From contig OX328123.1 of NCBI GenBank assembly GCA_946811695.1, positions 125,227,896 through 125,291,895 on the forward strand: DNA of 64,000 bases, given 5' to 3'. A model generated the notes under the pieces. The model was not told the origin of the DNA. It worked only from the letters and a program-made list of their open reading frames with translations, and made no database searches. Source of the stretch: Gonocerus acuteangulatus. Taxonomy: Eukaryota; Arthropoda; Insecta; Hemiptera; Coreidae. Positions 26,234-36,309 of this stretch are shown in pieces (within the stretch, counting starts at the first letter, position 1; every line of letters starts with the position of its first letter). The position numbers and the translations under genes were made by a program.

Positions 26234-29200
26234 ATGGAGAACCAACTGAGAAGTCAAACTCTCAAAAACCTTCGAGATTACTGTAAATCTCACAATATTA
26301 AAGGATATTTTAAATATAATAAGAAAGATGATCTTATAAATCATATTATTGATGAAATAGAGAAAAAGAAATTTATAAATGAATTCAATTTTGATTCTAG
26401 TTTGTTTTCTAGACCAAAACCTGATAAAAACTTTGAATTATGGACGATGAAACAATTACAAGATTATTGTAGATCACGTAATATTAAAGGATTTTCAAAA
26501 TTAAAGAATAAATCTGATCTTATTAAGTTGATCACTAATGATGAAAAAAGAAAGAAAAACCGAAAGAGATTAATAAATGAATCCATTAAAAAATCGATAA
26601 ATCAATCCAAAAAAACATCAATAAATGAATTCAATTTCCATCCAAGTTTATTTTCAAAACCTAAACCTCCTAGGGAAAAACAAATCAAATGTGATGATTG
26701 TAATAAATATTATAAAAAATCATATAAAGAGAAACATATTGAATCTTTAGCACACAAGAAAGTAAACATTAATGATGAACAAGAAATTCAGGAAATTGAA
26801 ACAGCTTATGAATCAAGATTAAAAACCTATATAGTTAGGAATATGGAAGGATTTTTTCATCCGAGAGAATTCTTGGAAGATAAAAGAAATATAATAATCG
26901 ATAAGATAACTGAAAATGTAAAAAATATGGATTTGAAAGTTAATCTTAAATTTTTCCTTACCTTTAAAAAAAGGGGGGGAGAAAAATGGTTTGGTGGAGC
27001 ACACTATTTTCTGGAAGAATTTTCATTTAAAACTAAAAATGAAATCATATTACAATCTTCAGATCTAAATACATTTTATGATAGTGCTATTGAGAAATTG
27101 ATAAAAGAAATGGATGATTTTGAAAAAAATGGTTCAGGATGGGAGTTAGTAAGTATTGATTATTTAGAACTTCGAATCAATAAATATAATCCATTGAGAG
27201 GTTCTTCATATATCGATTTACCAGAAAAAATAAAATCTAAAAAAGCAATTATTAATGTAAAAAATAATGATAATAAATGTTTTATGTGGTCAGTTCTATC
27301 AGCATTACATCCAGTAGACAAGGATCCTCAAAGAGTTACAAAATATGAAATGTATAAAGATGAATTAAATTTTGATGGAATCAACTTCCCAGTTTCCTTT
27401 AAAGATATTAGTAAATTTGAAAAACAAAACGATATATCTATAAATGTATATGGGTATGAAGAATCTGTTCATCCTTTAAGAATTACAAAACATAAATTAG
27501 ATAAACATGTAAATTTATTTTATATTAAAGATAATGAAAATGATCATTACTGTTGGATTAAAGATCTTTCTCGATTGATCAAAACACAACTAACAAATAT
27601 GAAAGTAAAAATTTATCCATGTGAAAGATGTTTAAGATATTATTATTCAGCTGAAAAATTAGAAAATCATGAACTTGATTGTAAAACTAAAACGGCGGTA
27701 AAAATTGAAATGCCGAAAAAAGGTGAATATTTAAGTTTCAAAAATTATAACAGATCGTTAAGAGTTCCTTTCGTAATATATGCAGATTTTGAATGTTTAA
27801 CTAAAAAAATTGATAATTGTCAACCTGATTCATCAGGTTCTTATACTATGAAATATCAAAAACATGAACCAAATAGTTTTTGTTATTATATAAAATATCA
27901 AAATTATGATTACAAACAACCTGTAGTATATAGAGGATCTGATTGTACTGATAAATTTGTAGAAATGATTCATGAGGAAGTTAAAAATATTCAAAAGATT
28001 TATGAAGAAATTAAACCGTTGGAAATGACTTTTGAAGAAGAAAAACAGTTTCAGAAAACTGATATTTGTCATATATGTGAAAAGGATATTATAACATGGA
28101 ATAATTATAAGAAATATGGGGAAAAACCTATTGGGTTATTAGGAAAAAAGGTAAGAGATCATGATCATTTAACTGGAAAATATCGAGGTCCGGCTCATGA
28201 AATTTGTAATTTGAATTATAAAAATCCTTCCTTTGTTCCAGTATTCATTCATAATTTATCTGGATATGATGCACATCTATTTGTAAAATCGATGGGGAAA
28301 TTTAAAGAAAATATTGAGGTAATTCCAAATACTGAAGAAAAATATATTTCATTCACACAGAAAGTTGATAAATTAGAAATTAGATTTGTTGATTCATTCA
28401 GATTTATGGCTTCGAGTTTAGATTCATTATCTACGAACTTAAGAAAAATTCCTGAAGAAATGAAAGGTAAAAAGTTAGAAGAATATAAATTCTTGAAATC
28501 TATGTTTAGAGAAACCAGTAAATATTATAAAGATGAAAAATTAGATTTGATTACGAGAAAAGGTGTGTATCCTTATGATTACATGGATTCAGAAGAAAAA
28601 TTTGAAGAGTCAAAATTACCTTCAATCGAAGAATTTTATAGTAAATTGAATGATTGTGATATTTCTGAAAACGATTATAAACATGCGAAAAAAGTATGGA
28701 AAACATTTGAAATTAGAAATTTAGGAGAGTATTCAGATTTATATGTTAAATCAGATGTTTTAATATTGTCTGATATATTTGAAAATTTTAGAGATGTCTG
28801 TTTAAAAACTTATAAACTTGATCCAGCTTGGTATTTTACAGCTCCAGGATTATCTTGGGATGCAATGTTAAAAACTACAGAAATCGAGTTGGAATTATTA
28901 AATGATTATGATATGATTTTGATGTTGGAAAAAGGAACTCGTGGTGGAATTTCACAATGTTGTAATAGATATTCTAAAGCAAATAATAAATATATGAAAA
29001 AATATGATAAAAATCTACCATCTAGTTATTTAATGTATTTAGATGCAAATAATTTATATGGTTGGGCGATGAGTCAATATTTACCTTATGGAGGATTTAA
29101 ATGGATAAAACCAGAAGAAATGGAAAATTTAGATGATGATTCAGAGAAAGGTTATATACTAGAAGTTGATCTTGAATATCCAAAAGAGTTACATGATGAT

Positions 29201-30232
29201 CATTCTGATTTACCTCTAGCTCCAGAAAATGGAATACCAGGTAATTCAAAACATGTAAAATTATTAACGACATTATTTGATAAAGAAAAATATGTGATTC
29301 ATTACAGAAATTTAAAACAATGTTTGGATATGGGATTAAAGCTAAAAAAAGTTCATAGGGTATTAGAATTTAAACAATCGAATTGGTTACAAAAATATAT
29401 TGATCTCAATACAAAAATGAGAACTAGAGCTGTAAATGATTTTGAAAAAGATTTCTATAAATTAATGAATAATTCAGTGTTTGGAAAAACTATGGAAAAT
29501 ATAAGAAAACGAATTGATGTGAAATTGTGTAATAATTATGGGAAAGTTGAGAAATTAATATCAAAACCAAATTTTAAAGGAAGAACAATATTTGATGAAA
29601 ATCTATCAGCAATTCATATGAACAAAACAAAAGTTAAATTTAATAAACCGATTTATGTAGGAATGAGTATTCTAGATTTATCGAAACATTTAATGTATGA
29701 TTTTCATTACAATACTATGAAACGGAAATATGGAAATGATCTTAAATTAATGTACATGGATACAGACAGTCTTATATATAATATTAAAACAGACGATTTT
29801 TATGAAGACATGAAAAAAATGATTGATCTGTTCGATACTTCAGATTTTCCTGTTGATAACAGATTCAATATACCTAGAGTAAATAAGAAAGTATTAGGTA
29901 AAATGAAAGATGAAAATAATGGAGTTATTATGACAGAATTTATTGGATTAAGATCTAAAATGTATTCTCATAAAAATGAGATATCTATTTGTAAGAAATC
30001 AAAAGGTGTAAAGAAATGTGTTGTAAATAAGAAAATATCATTTGAAGATTATAAAGATTGTTTATTCAATAAAAGAGTTCATTATAGAACAATGAATCAA
30101 ATCAGGAGTTATAAACATGAGATATATTCAATTCAAGTTAATAAAAAAGCTTTATCACCAGATGATGATAAACGTTATATTTTAGAAGATGGAATCCATA
30201 CTAGAGCATTAGGACATTATAAAAATGTTTAA
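26234..30232 (+). CDS. Protein-primed family B DNA polymerase (Polinton pPolB)
   Basis: 1332 residues; replicates the linear element from its ends using a protein primer. Modules in order: two SAP-like repeats (about 1-45 and 70-100); a C2H2-like finger (Cys152/Cys155 to about His173); a domain with NKCFMW (about 349) and HYCWIKDLSRL (about 438) that resembles a cysteine-peptidase-like or OTU-like N-terminal domain; a Cys/His pair near 470; exonuclease motif I YADFEC (about 518); an inserted endonuclease VII-like zinc-HNH (CHIC at about 612, VRDHDHLTGKYRG about 640-652); Exo II HNLSGYDAHLF (about 672); Exo III YVKSDVLILSD (about 836). The polymerase core has motif A DANNLYG (about 937), motif B NNSVFG (about 1080) and motif C YMDTDS (about 1175-1180). 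All catalytic acids are present. Starts behind an early-class box; a 16-bp hairpin follows. Confidence 0.95.
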   Translation: MENQLRSQTLKNLRDYCKSHNIKGYFKYNKKDDLINHIIDEIEKKKFINEFNFDSSLFSRPKPDKNFELWTMKQLQDYCRSRNIKGFSKLKNKSDLIKLITNDEKRKKNRKRLINESIKKSINQSKKTSINEFNFHPSLFSKPKPPREKQIKCDDCNKYYKKSYKEKHIESLAHKKVNINDEQEIQEIETAYESRLKTYIVRNMEGFFHPREFLEDKRNIIIDKITENVKNMDLKVNLKFFLTFKKRGGEKWFGGAHYFLEEFSFKTKNEIILQSSDLNTFYDSAIEKLIKEMDDFEKNGSGWELVSIDYLELRINKYNPLRGSSYIDLPEKIKSKKAIINVKNNDNKCFMWSVLSALHPVDKDPQRVTKYEMYKDELNFDGINFPVSFKDISKFEKQNDISINVYGYEESVHPLRITKHKLDKHVNLFYIKDNENDHYCWIKDLSRLIKTQLTNMKVKIYPCERCLRYYYSAEKLENHELDCKTKTAVKIEMPKKGEYLSFKNYNRSLRVPFVIYADFECLTKKIDNCQPDSSGSYTMKYQKHEPNSFCYYIKYQNYDYKQPVVYRGSDCTDKFVEMIHEEVKNIQKIYEEIKPLEMTFEEEKQFQKTDICHICEKDIITWNNYKKYGEKPIGLLGKKVRDHDHLTGKYRGPAHEICNLNYKNPSFVPVFIHNLSGYDAHLFVKSMGKFKENIEVIPNTEEKYISFTQKVDKLEIRFVDSFRFMASSLDSLSTNLRKIPEEMKGKKLEEYKFLKSMFRETSKYYKDEKLDLITRKGVYPYDYMDSEEKFEESKLPSIEEFYSKLNDCDISENDYKHAKKVWKTFEIRNLGEYSDLYVKSDVLILSDIFENFRDVCLKTYKLDPAWYFTAPGLSWDAMLKTTEIELELLNDYDMILMLEKGTRGGISQCCNRYSKANNKYMKKYDKNLPSSYLMYLDANNLYGWAMSQYLPYGGFKWIKPEEMENLDDDSEKGYILEVDLEYPKELHDDHSDLPLAPENGIPGNSKHVKLLTTLFDKEKYVIHYRNLKQCLDMGLKLKKVHRVLEFKQSNWLQKYIDLNTKMRTRAVNDFEKDFYKLMNNSVFGKTMENIRKRIDVKLCNNYGKVEKLISKPNFKGRTIFDENLSAIHMNKTKVKFNKPIYVGMSILDLSKHLMYDFHYNTMKRKYGNDLKLMYMDTDSLIYNIKTDDFYEDMKKMIDLFDTSDFPVDNRFNIPRVNKKVLGKMKDENNGVIMTEFIGLRSKMYSHKNEISICKKSKGVKKCVVNKKISFEDYKDCLFNKRVHYRTMNQIRSYKHEIYSIQVNKKALSPDDDKRYILEDGIHTRALGHYKNV

Positions 30233-30273
30233 ATAAAATTCTAAATAAGATTCTTATAAATTAATATCTTTAA

Positions 30274-30312
30274 ATGTTAAAGAAGTAAGAATATATCTTA
30301 CTTCTTTAACAT
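30274..30312. terminator. Perfect 16-bp hairpin after the polymerase gene
   Basis: ATGTTAAAGAAGTAAG (30274-30289), loop AATATAT, and the exact reverse complement (30297-30312). It starts 41 bp after the polymerase stop and 62 bp before the start of the TIR gene. Confidence 0.6.
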
Positions 30313-30347
30313 GTAAAGAGTATAGAATTGAATTGAAATATTTTGTA

Positions 30348-30373
30348 GGATTTAAAAATTTCATTTCTAATAA
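30348..30373 (+). promoter_or_regulatory. Early-class box of the right TIR gene
   Basis: GGATTTAAAAATTTCATTTC then TAATAA, ending at the ATG. TIR identity stops inside this box, so the left copy of the gene does not have it. Confidence 0.6.
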
Positions 30374-31026
30374 ATGGAAGTATTAAAAAAGATCCAACGA
30401 GTTGGTCAATGTCAAAATACTCCAATAAAGAAACTAACAGAATTGGAATGTGGTCAATCTTATTCAATTAAAGAATTTAAAGAAAGTATTACAAAATTTG
30501 GAAAACGTATAGTTGTTACGTTAAAAGATAAGGAAGATAAATTTCAAGTTTATCTACCAGATAGATTTAATGACAAATTAAATAAAAAAGATATTCAACA
30601 ATTAAATTCACAAAAACTATTATTCGTTTATGACGGTTTAAAAGAATTAAATGATGGGAAGAAAATTCATATTATTGACTTCCGAGAAAATAAAAATGAA
30701 AATAGATCTAAATCTAAGAAATCTGAAAGTGATATTGATGATTAAACGTGTATAACAAATGGAAATAATAATTAAATTAATTATATAATATTTTTACTTT
30801 TTGGGGGTGATCCCAATTTTGTATCGTTTTAAAGAAATATGTTAAAAATATGTATTTTTTTTTTATTTGTTAGGTTTTAAAGAAATATGTTAGAAAATGT
30901 ATATTTTTTAAAAAAATTAGATGTTTGAGATAAAAATGAAAAATCCTACAAAAATCGACGATCAGGTTTTTTCGGGGAAATAGGGAATTTTGAAGACTGC
31001 GCCAGAAACCCTACTTTACATCTACT
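30356..31026. repeat. Polinton right terminal inverted repeat
   Basis: Mirror of 14793-15464. The outermost bases end CATCTACT at 31026, followed directly by the CAGAAG duplication. A TTGGG/CCCAA stem follows the gene stop (30801-30816). Confidence 0.93.
30374..30745 (+). CDS. TIR-encoded 123-aa protein, right copy
   Basis: Second copy of the gene in the left TIR, differing at two residues (Ser instead of Thr in FKESITKFG, Tyr instead of Phe in QVYLPDRF). Size, beta-rich core and acidic tail are the same, and an OB-fold or end-binding role is again only an inference. This copy sits behind the polymerase and has the complete early-class box (30348), 26 nt from its ATG, so it is more likely to be the expressed one. 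Keeping a whole gene inside a TIR means gene conversion between ends would keep both copies alike. Confidence 0.87.
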   Translation: MEVLKKIQRVGQCQNTPIKKLTELECGQSYSIKEFKESITKFGKRIVVTLKDKEDKFQVYLPDRFNDKLNKKDIQQLNSQKLLFVYDGLKELNDGKKIHIIDFRENKNENRSKSKKSESDIDD

Positions 31027-31032
31027 CAGAAG
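31027..31032. repeat. Polinton target-site duplication, right (CAGAAG)
   Basis: Exact copy of 14787-14792. Confidence 0.95.
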
Positions 31033-32215
31033 TAAACAAAATTGAATAGTCGCGATATTTTCTGATTTTGTCCTGCTAGAAGAAATGGAAAATGTGTCTG
31101 GCTTCCTTTGGATATTAGGAGAAGATGGTATTTGTGATGGTTTTCCTAGACGATAAACTTCTGAGTTATTTCATGTTGAGAGCAAAATGTGGCTCACATT
31201 TGTAATATTATAATTTTTCGCACTACGTTAGACATTTAATTATGCATATAAACGGTCCATTCAACGTGGCTTCACCCGTTGGCCCCTTCTCCTAATTTCT
31301 TTATTTAGTCCTCTCCAGGAGAATCTTAACATAATATATACATAATTTAACCTTAAATGAGGAAGACCATTAACAGGTCCACGCGCAGATGTAATGTAAT
31401 AAAACGAATATGTCTGTCAGTAAATTATAATCGATAGTGTCGTGTATAGATCTGTTCCAGAGAAAGTTTGTGTCACTAAATTGAAAGTTAAAATAAAACA
31501 AAACTCAATGAGATTAATATTTCTACATGTGATCTATTATATTTTTAAAAAATAGTATCTAAATATTTGACATACTTTTTTTTTATTAGATATAATTTAA
31601 TTATAGTCTCCAATCGATCGTTCTTTTTATTTATTTATAAATTATAGGTGCTCCGATTGCTCGATCGTTGTTTTGAATGATTTCCTCACACTGATTAAGC
31701 TCTTCATAGCATGACATAAGTCTATATTAGAAGAATGCCCAAAGTGGAAATGTGTGCCTAAAAAGATGAATTTTATGATGATTTCTTTGCCTTTGAATTA
31801 TTTATCATTACAAAAACATATTTAAGTCCCATTTACCAAATTATTTTTCTTCAACAGAACAAATCCATTCAAATTTGTAATCTCTGACATACTTTTAATG
31901 CAGTTTAAAGTGTAATTTTTCAGAAAACTTCTCCCACAAAAATATATTATATTTACATACCTTAAATAAATCATACCTTATATAAATCTAAGAAACTCAT
32001 AATAATCATTTTGTTGCCTAGACTACAGGCATTATAAGATAAAATTTGGTAAGAAGAAGAAGTCTTTAATTTTCCTTGTTTGGAAGAAGATTCAAACTTA
32101 TGAAAGAGCTTATTCATTTTTTATATTTTATATTTTTATGTTTACTTTCTCATTCTTGTTAGTTTTGAAATCTATCTGATGACAGTTACTTTAAAATTGT
32201 AGGAGTCAGACTTGA
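31033..32215. other. Intergenic DNA right of the Polinton, no gene seen
   Basis: AT-rich DNA without a recognisable frame. This is the resumed host context interrupted by the Polinton. Confidence 0.4.
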
Positions 32216-32499
32216 AAATATCATCCTTCACACATTTAACTTCCTCATCGGCTTTAAAATAGCTTCTTCGTCCTTTTTAGCGCTTGTAAAAATGTTTTTT
32301 ACTGTTATTCTACTAACTTGAAAATGCTTTTCATTCTTAAGAATATATTGATAATTAAGTTTTGAATGAAAATCAGTTAATATTGCTTCTTTTATTATGT
32401 TTTCCAACATTCTTGAAACTAATATTTTCTAGATTAAGTGTAGAATAACAAATATGTATAATAATGCCCTCAGATCTACTTCTTCTTAATGTTTTCTGT

Positions 32500-33581
32500 T
32501 TATCCTCTACGTTTTATAGGTTCAATGATTTTTATCGACGATTTCTGAGAACGAGGTTTCGGTAATTTGTTACTTTCCAGTTCCTTGGGCGATTCTTCTC
32601 TTCGAGGAATCAGAACTGTCTTATCCTCTTTTCCTGCTGTCACCATCGTTTCTTCAAAACTATTAGCAGCTATATCTTGAAGAGGAAGAGGCTCAGCTGA
32701 AACGGGAATGTTGGAATTGGAAAAGGTTAACGATGCCAGTTCTTCTAGATTTTCCAATCTTTTAAACATATGTTCTGCAGAGCTGAGTAATTCATGGATG
32801 TTTCCACGTTCTTTCTGTGAGCCTGCAATTACTATTTCATTTTCTTCTGATTTCGGCTTTATTATATGAGGAAAATCTTGACGGCTGTTTTCGATGGGTT
32901 TGGGTGTTTGGTTAGTTACAACAGAAATTGGAGTTGTAAAACATGTTGAGCTTTCTTCTTTTTTGTAGGAAGTAGATATAATTTTATCTGGTTCTTCATG
33001 CAACATGGAGACTCTGTTGATGTTAGTAGATTCATTTTTGAAGGTTTTGAATGAAACAGTATTATTGTGTACTTCCTTATTTTCAGTAGGATTTTCACGT
33101 GCTTCGGGACATACAGCAGCCAAATGATGCCCTTTGCAAATAAAACAAATGAGTTTTTGTAAATCAGAGGATTGATATACAGCTGCCTTCTATGACTTAG
33201 CACATGTGCTAACCGTGGATCATGAAGGCCAGCTTTTAAAAATTTCACAGGCGAAACGATTTCAATTCCAAGGCTATTTAACGCTTCTTCTATGGCTTCA
33301 TTAGGGATTTCTGGGAAAACATTTGACACAATAATCCTTTTCTCTGGCTCTAGGAAACGCTTCAATAAAATATAATGTCCTCGAATATTTATATTCCGCT
33401 GTTGGTTGACTAGTTTATCAACTTCGTTCCTACTGTTGAAATGAACACAAAACCTGCTTCCTGATATATAGGAAGCAAATTTAATAGTTTTTGCATCAAC
33501 TATTTCTGCCAAACTTAAAAGATATTCCTCTTGTGTTATGCCTTTTACTGTATTTAACACTATCGCTACAGCATAATGCAT
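32500..33581 (-). pseudogene. I-like non-LTR retrotransposon ORF1 (gag-like), frameshifted
   Basis: The minus strand from 33581 reads a gag-like nucleic-acid-binding protein (GITQEEYLLSLAEIVDAKTI, later RIIVSNVFPEIPNEAIEEAL and LKAGLHDPRLAHVLSHRRQL), as in ORF1 of I-type non-LTR elements. A frame change near 33165 moves the reading into another frame, where a CCHC-type zinc knuckle follows (CFICKGHHLAAVC, ending near 33115) and then a Ser/Glu-rich tail to the stop at 32500. ORF1 proteins coat the retrotransposon RNA. The ORF2 that should follow downstream (below 32500) is absent. Dead copy. Confidence 0.7.
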
Positions 33582-33599
33582 TATCTTGTTCAGCTTTAG

Positions 33600-33915
33600 A
33601 GGTTATGCCGACAAACGATTCCATTACTTTAATTTTTTTCTATATAGTCTTGTTATTTGATTAAAAAAAAACTGTTACTCACTTAACTTTCGTTTATAAA
33701 TCCCTTGTTTGTAACACGTTTTCTTCAATTAGGTTTGACGTTCCTGGAGAAAAATAATTAAATTTCTCAGTAGTAAACTGTATACATGTACTATTCACCC
33801 TCGCGCACAGCTGACTCTCTATTTCAAGTTTAACCCATCGAGAATGAAAGCCACTTTCGTGGCAAAAGGGTTTCATACCCCGACACCAGATAGCCACTTC
33901 CTGACAACTGGCACA

Positions 33916-33918
<3 letters not shown>
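33600..33918. other. Intergenic DNA upstream of the ORF1 remnant
   Basis: Possibly the 5' leader of the I-like element. No gene is supported. Confidence 0.3.

Positions 33919-33973
<55 letters not shown>
33919..33973. repeat. (GT)n(AT)n microsatellite
   Basis: GT repeats pass into a run of AT repeats. Confidence 0.95.
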
Positions 33974-33976
<3 letters not shown>

Positions 33977-35250
33977 TTTAACGGGGGTCATTTTCGGTGC
34001 TTACCAGGTAGGATCGTTAAAGATTTGAGGAAATGATTCCGTCATGAGTGCAACCTGAATAGCTACGGAGGAAAGTGCTAAAAGGGTAGCAACATGAATA
34101 CATCAAAATTGTAATACCAGATGAAGCCAATCTAGCGTTAAAGAAGAACACTAATATCATAAAGAATAACAGCAATGAGAAAGAAGAAGGATTCCGAATC
34201 TAGGAGGCAGAATCCGGATCAGAAAGAACGAGCCAGCCCTTACTCTATCCATTGTGCATATGACAGTACTCCTTACCGCACCTTTTCCTCTTTTACTCAC
34301 CTCTTTCCCCAATACCCTTTTAAATAGGGCTCTACATAATCCTATCCTCCACCGAAGCATGTATTTTAGGGCGTTTCCATGGTAATGAACTGACCATCCA
34401 TTGATGTAAGAAGGGCACACCTTTCCGAATGTTTGTCAATTTGTGTACCTTTTCTCTGCTCTTTCAAAACTCAATGATTCCCCCCCCCCCCCCACCTAAA
34501 AGCATTAAATAACAATTTTTTTTATTTAGATTTTATAATCGACAATCCTTTAGCTTTCAGAAGTTCCATTCCAGAGATATTTTGGTATTTCGAGAGAAAT
34601 AACGTAATGCGTCCTCAAAAAGGGTTTTAAGAATACCAATAATCGAATGCATTAAACAAAATCTGGATGTAATTGAGAATAATAGTATGATTAAATATAA
34701 AAGTGTTATCGTAAAGGTTTAGCGAAATTCAACATGGTCATTTAGTGTGAGTAACTGGAATAGTTGGCATGTAATTAATTGTTTTCAGAAAGTTGTATTA
34801 AAATAAACCAATTAGCAGAAAATGTGGAAATTTAAAAGAAAAAAAAATTCCATTTACAATGAGGATAATAGTAATAATAACATGATTTCCCCTAATCAGA
34901 ATGGTTAGCGTGTCAATATGCCAAGAAGGTGTAAGGACGAATCCGGTTTGCGGAAAATGTTCCCTAAACTACAATAAATGTTTAGAATGAGCGGCTATTA
35001 TACTAGCACCTACGATAATGGCCAATACGTTCCACTGTCAATTAAACACCTACTTACAGACTGCAGAGAAAGATAAAACATTGACTTACCAAATGATTCA
35101 CACGAACTACTTACACAGGACAGTACACACATAGACAATATACTAAAATATCAAATACGTAAAAATAAATTTCAACTTTTTTAATACATTATTGTTTATT
35201 TAACAGTTAAATGTATTTAACATTATAATTAATTTAAAATTACAAGTTTT
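33974..35250. other. Intergenic DNA, no gene seen
   Basis: Contains a 13-base poly(C) run (about 34481-34493). Text after the microsatellite (near 33980-34000) echoes the repeat family seen at 48940. No coding is supported. Confidence 0.35.
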
Positions 35251-35253
35251 GTA

Positions 35254-35254
<1 letters not shown>

Positions 35255-35305
<51 letters not shown>
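35255..35305. repeat. (TA)n microsatellite
   Basis: About 50 bp of alternating TA. Confidence 0.95.
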
Positions 35306-35308
<3 letters not shown>

Positions 35309-35805
35309 CATGTTTAATTTCTTAATTAAAAAATTTATTTTTGTTGCGTTTTCATCTGAATGCTGAACATTACTATTTAATGAAATATATTCCCAAATTC
35401 ATTGTTTTTTGTTTATATTTGTAAGACATGTTTATACGGTGCTGTATAATTGTTAGCTTTGTTGACACATTGACTTAAAGAGCATATCGCCTCGTTGTGA
35501 CATCTCAATAAATAAATAAACAGATAATGGGCATAAAAGAAGATGTACAGTAAAAAATAAATGAAGGTACTGCAATTCAAATTAGCCACGTTTATATGTC
35601 CCCAGTTAGGTTTACCATAAAAAAAATTATCATTTAATTTTAGAAACGTCCAAGTCTCCTTAAAATAGTTGTTGGTACGGAGGAGTAATTTCTTGTTAGG
35701 AGCAACGTCATGATATAAAACAAGATGTGCTGTTCATAATTTTGTTTTATGATGTGTGGATTGTTAGAGGTTTGAGCTAAATCTGAAGCGATTTCAATAG
35801 TTTTC

Positions 35806-36308
35806 TTTTTAAATGAAAGCTAATAAAAGTTAGAATATCTTCGTCAAGCCAGATTTTTGTTTTTTGTTTCCTCTGTTACTAAATTACGTATAATTAATTC
35901 ACGGACTTTTACAATTGAACATAAAATAATATTTAAGTTAATATCTTACTTAATGCCAGCACTGTTATTGTTGAAATTAAACATTTCGATCCTGATTAGA
36001 TTTGGAAAAAATCAGATTGACATCTTCAAAACGTAAATGTATCTCAATTTAACAATGAGATTAATTGAAATAATTTGATTTTTGAATGATTTGAAAATAG
36101 ATTTTGATTTTTTCCAAGTCTAATCAGGATTTGAATGTTTAATTTCCACAATATTAGTGCTGATATTAAGGTAAATGAAAAATTAAATATTATTTTTGTT
36201 CAATTGTAAAAGTTCATGAATTATATACACGTAATATAATAAGCAAGGGAAACAAAAAACAATCTGGCCTGAGAAAGTTGTTCTAAATTTTATTAGCTTT
36301 CATTGAAA
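35806..36308. mobile_element. Imperfect fold-back repeat, about 500 bp
   Basis: Left arm starts near ATGAAAGCTAATAAAAGTTA (about 35812), the right arm ends with the reverse complement (TTATTAGCTTTCAT, about 36290-36303). The arms are about 240 bp each, with several mismatches, around a short centre near 36050. There is no coding. Probably a MITE or a folded copy of a larger element. Confidence 0.65.
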
Positions 36309-36309
36309 A

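Larger units (their letters stand above)
14793..31026. mobile_element. Complete Polinton/Maverick DNA transposon (virus-like)
   Basis: A 16,234-bp element with TIRs of about 670 bp starting AGTAGATGTAAAGTAGGG, a 6-bp target duplication, and the diagnostic gene set: protein-primed DNA polymerase B, chromodomain integrase, packaging ATPase, adenain-like protease, and major and minor capsid proteins. All large frames are open. The TIRs differ at only about three positions in the first 653 bp (two substitutions inside the TIR gene, one A insertion near 15000), so the copy is young and may be intact apart from the small broken frame at 24797-24941 and the uncertain protease start. The element is strongly AT-rich, and coding density is high except for 15465-16319. 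Confidence 0.97.

Noticed and set aside
26819..28072. Minus-strand open frames inside the polymerase gene
   Set aside because: Antisense shadows of the polymerase frame with Phe/Ile-rich low-complexity products.
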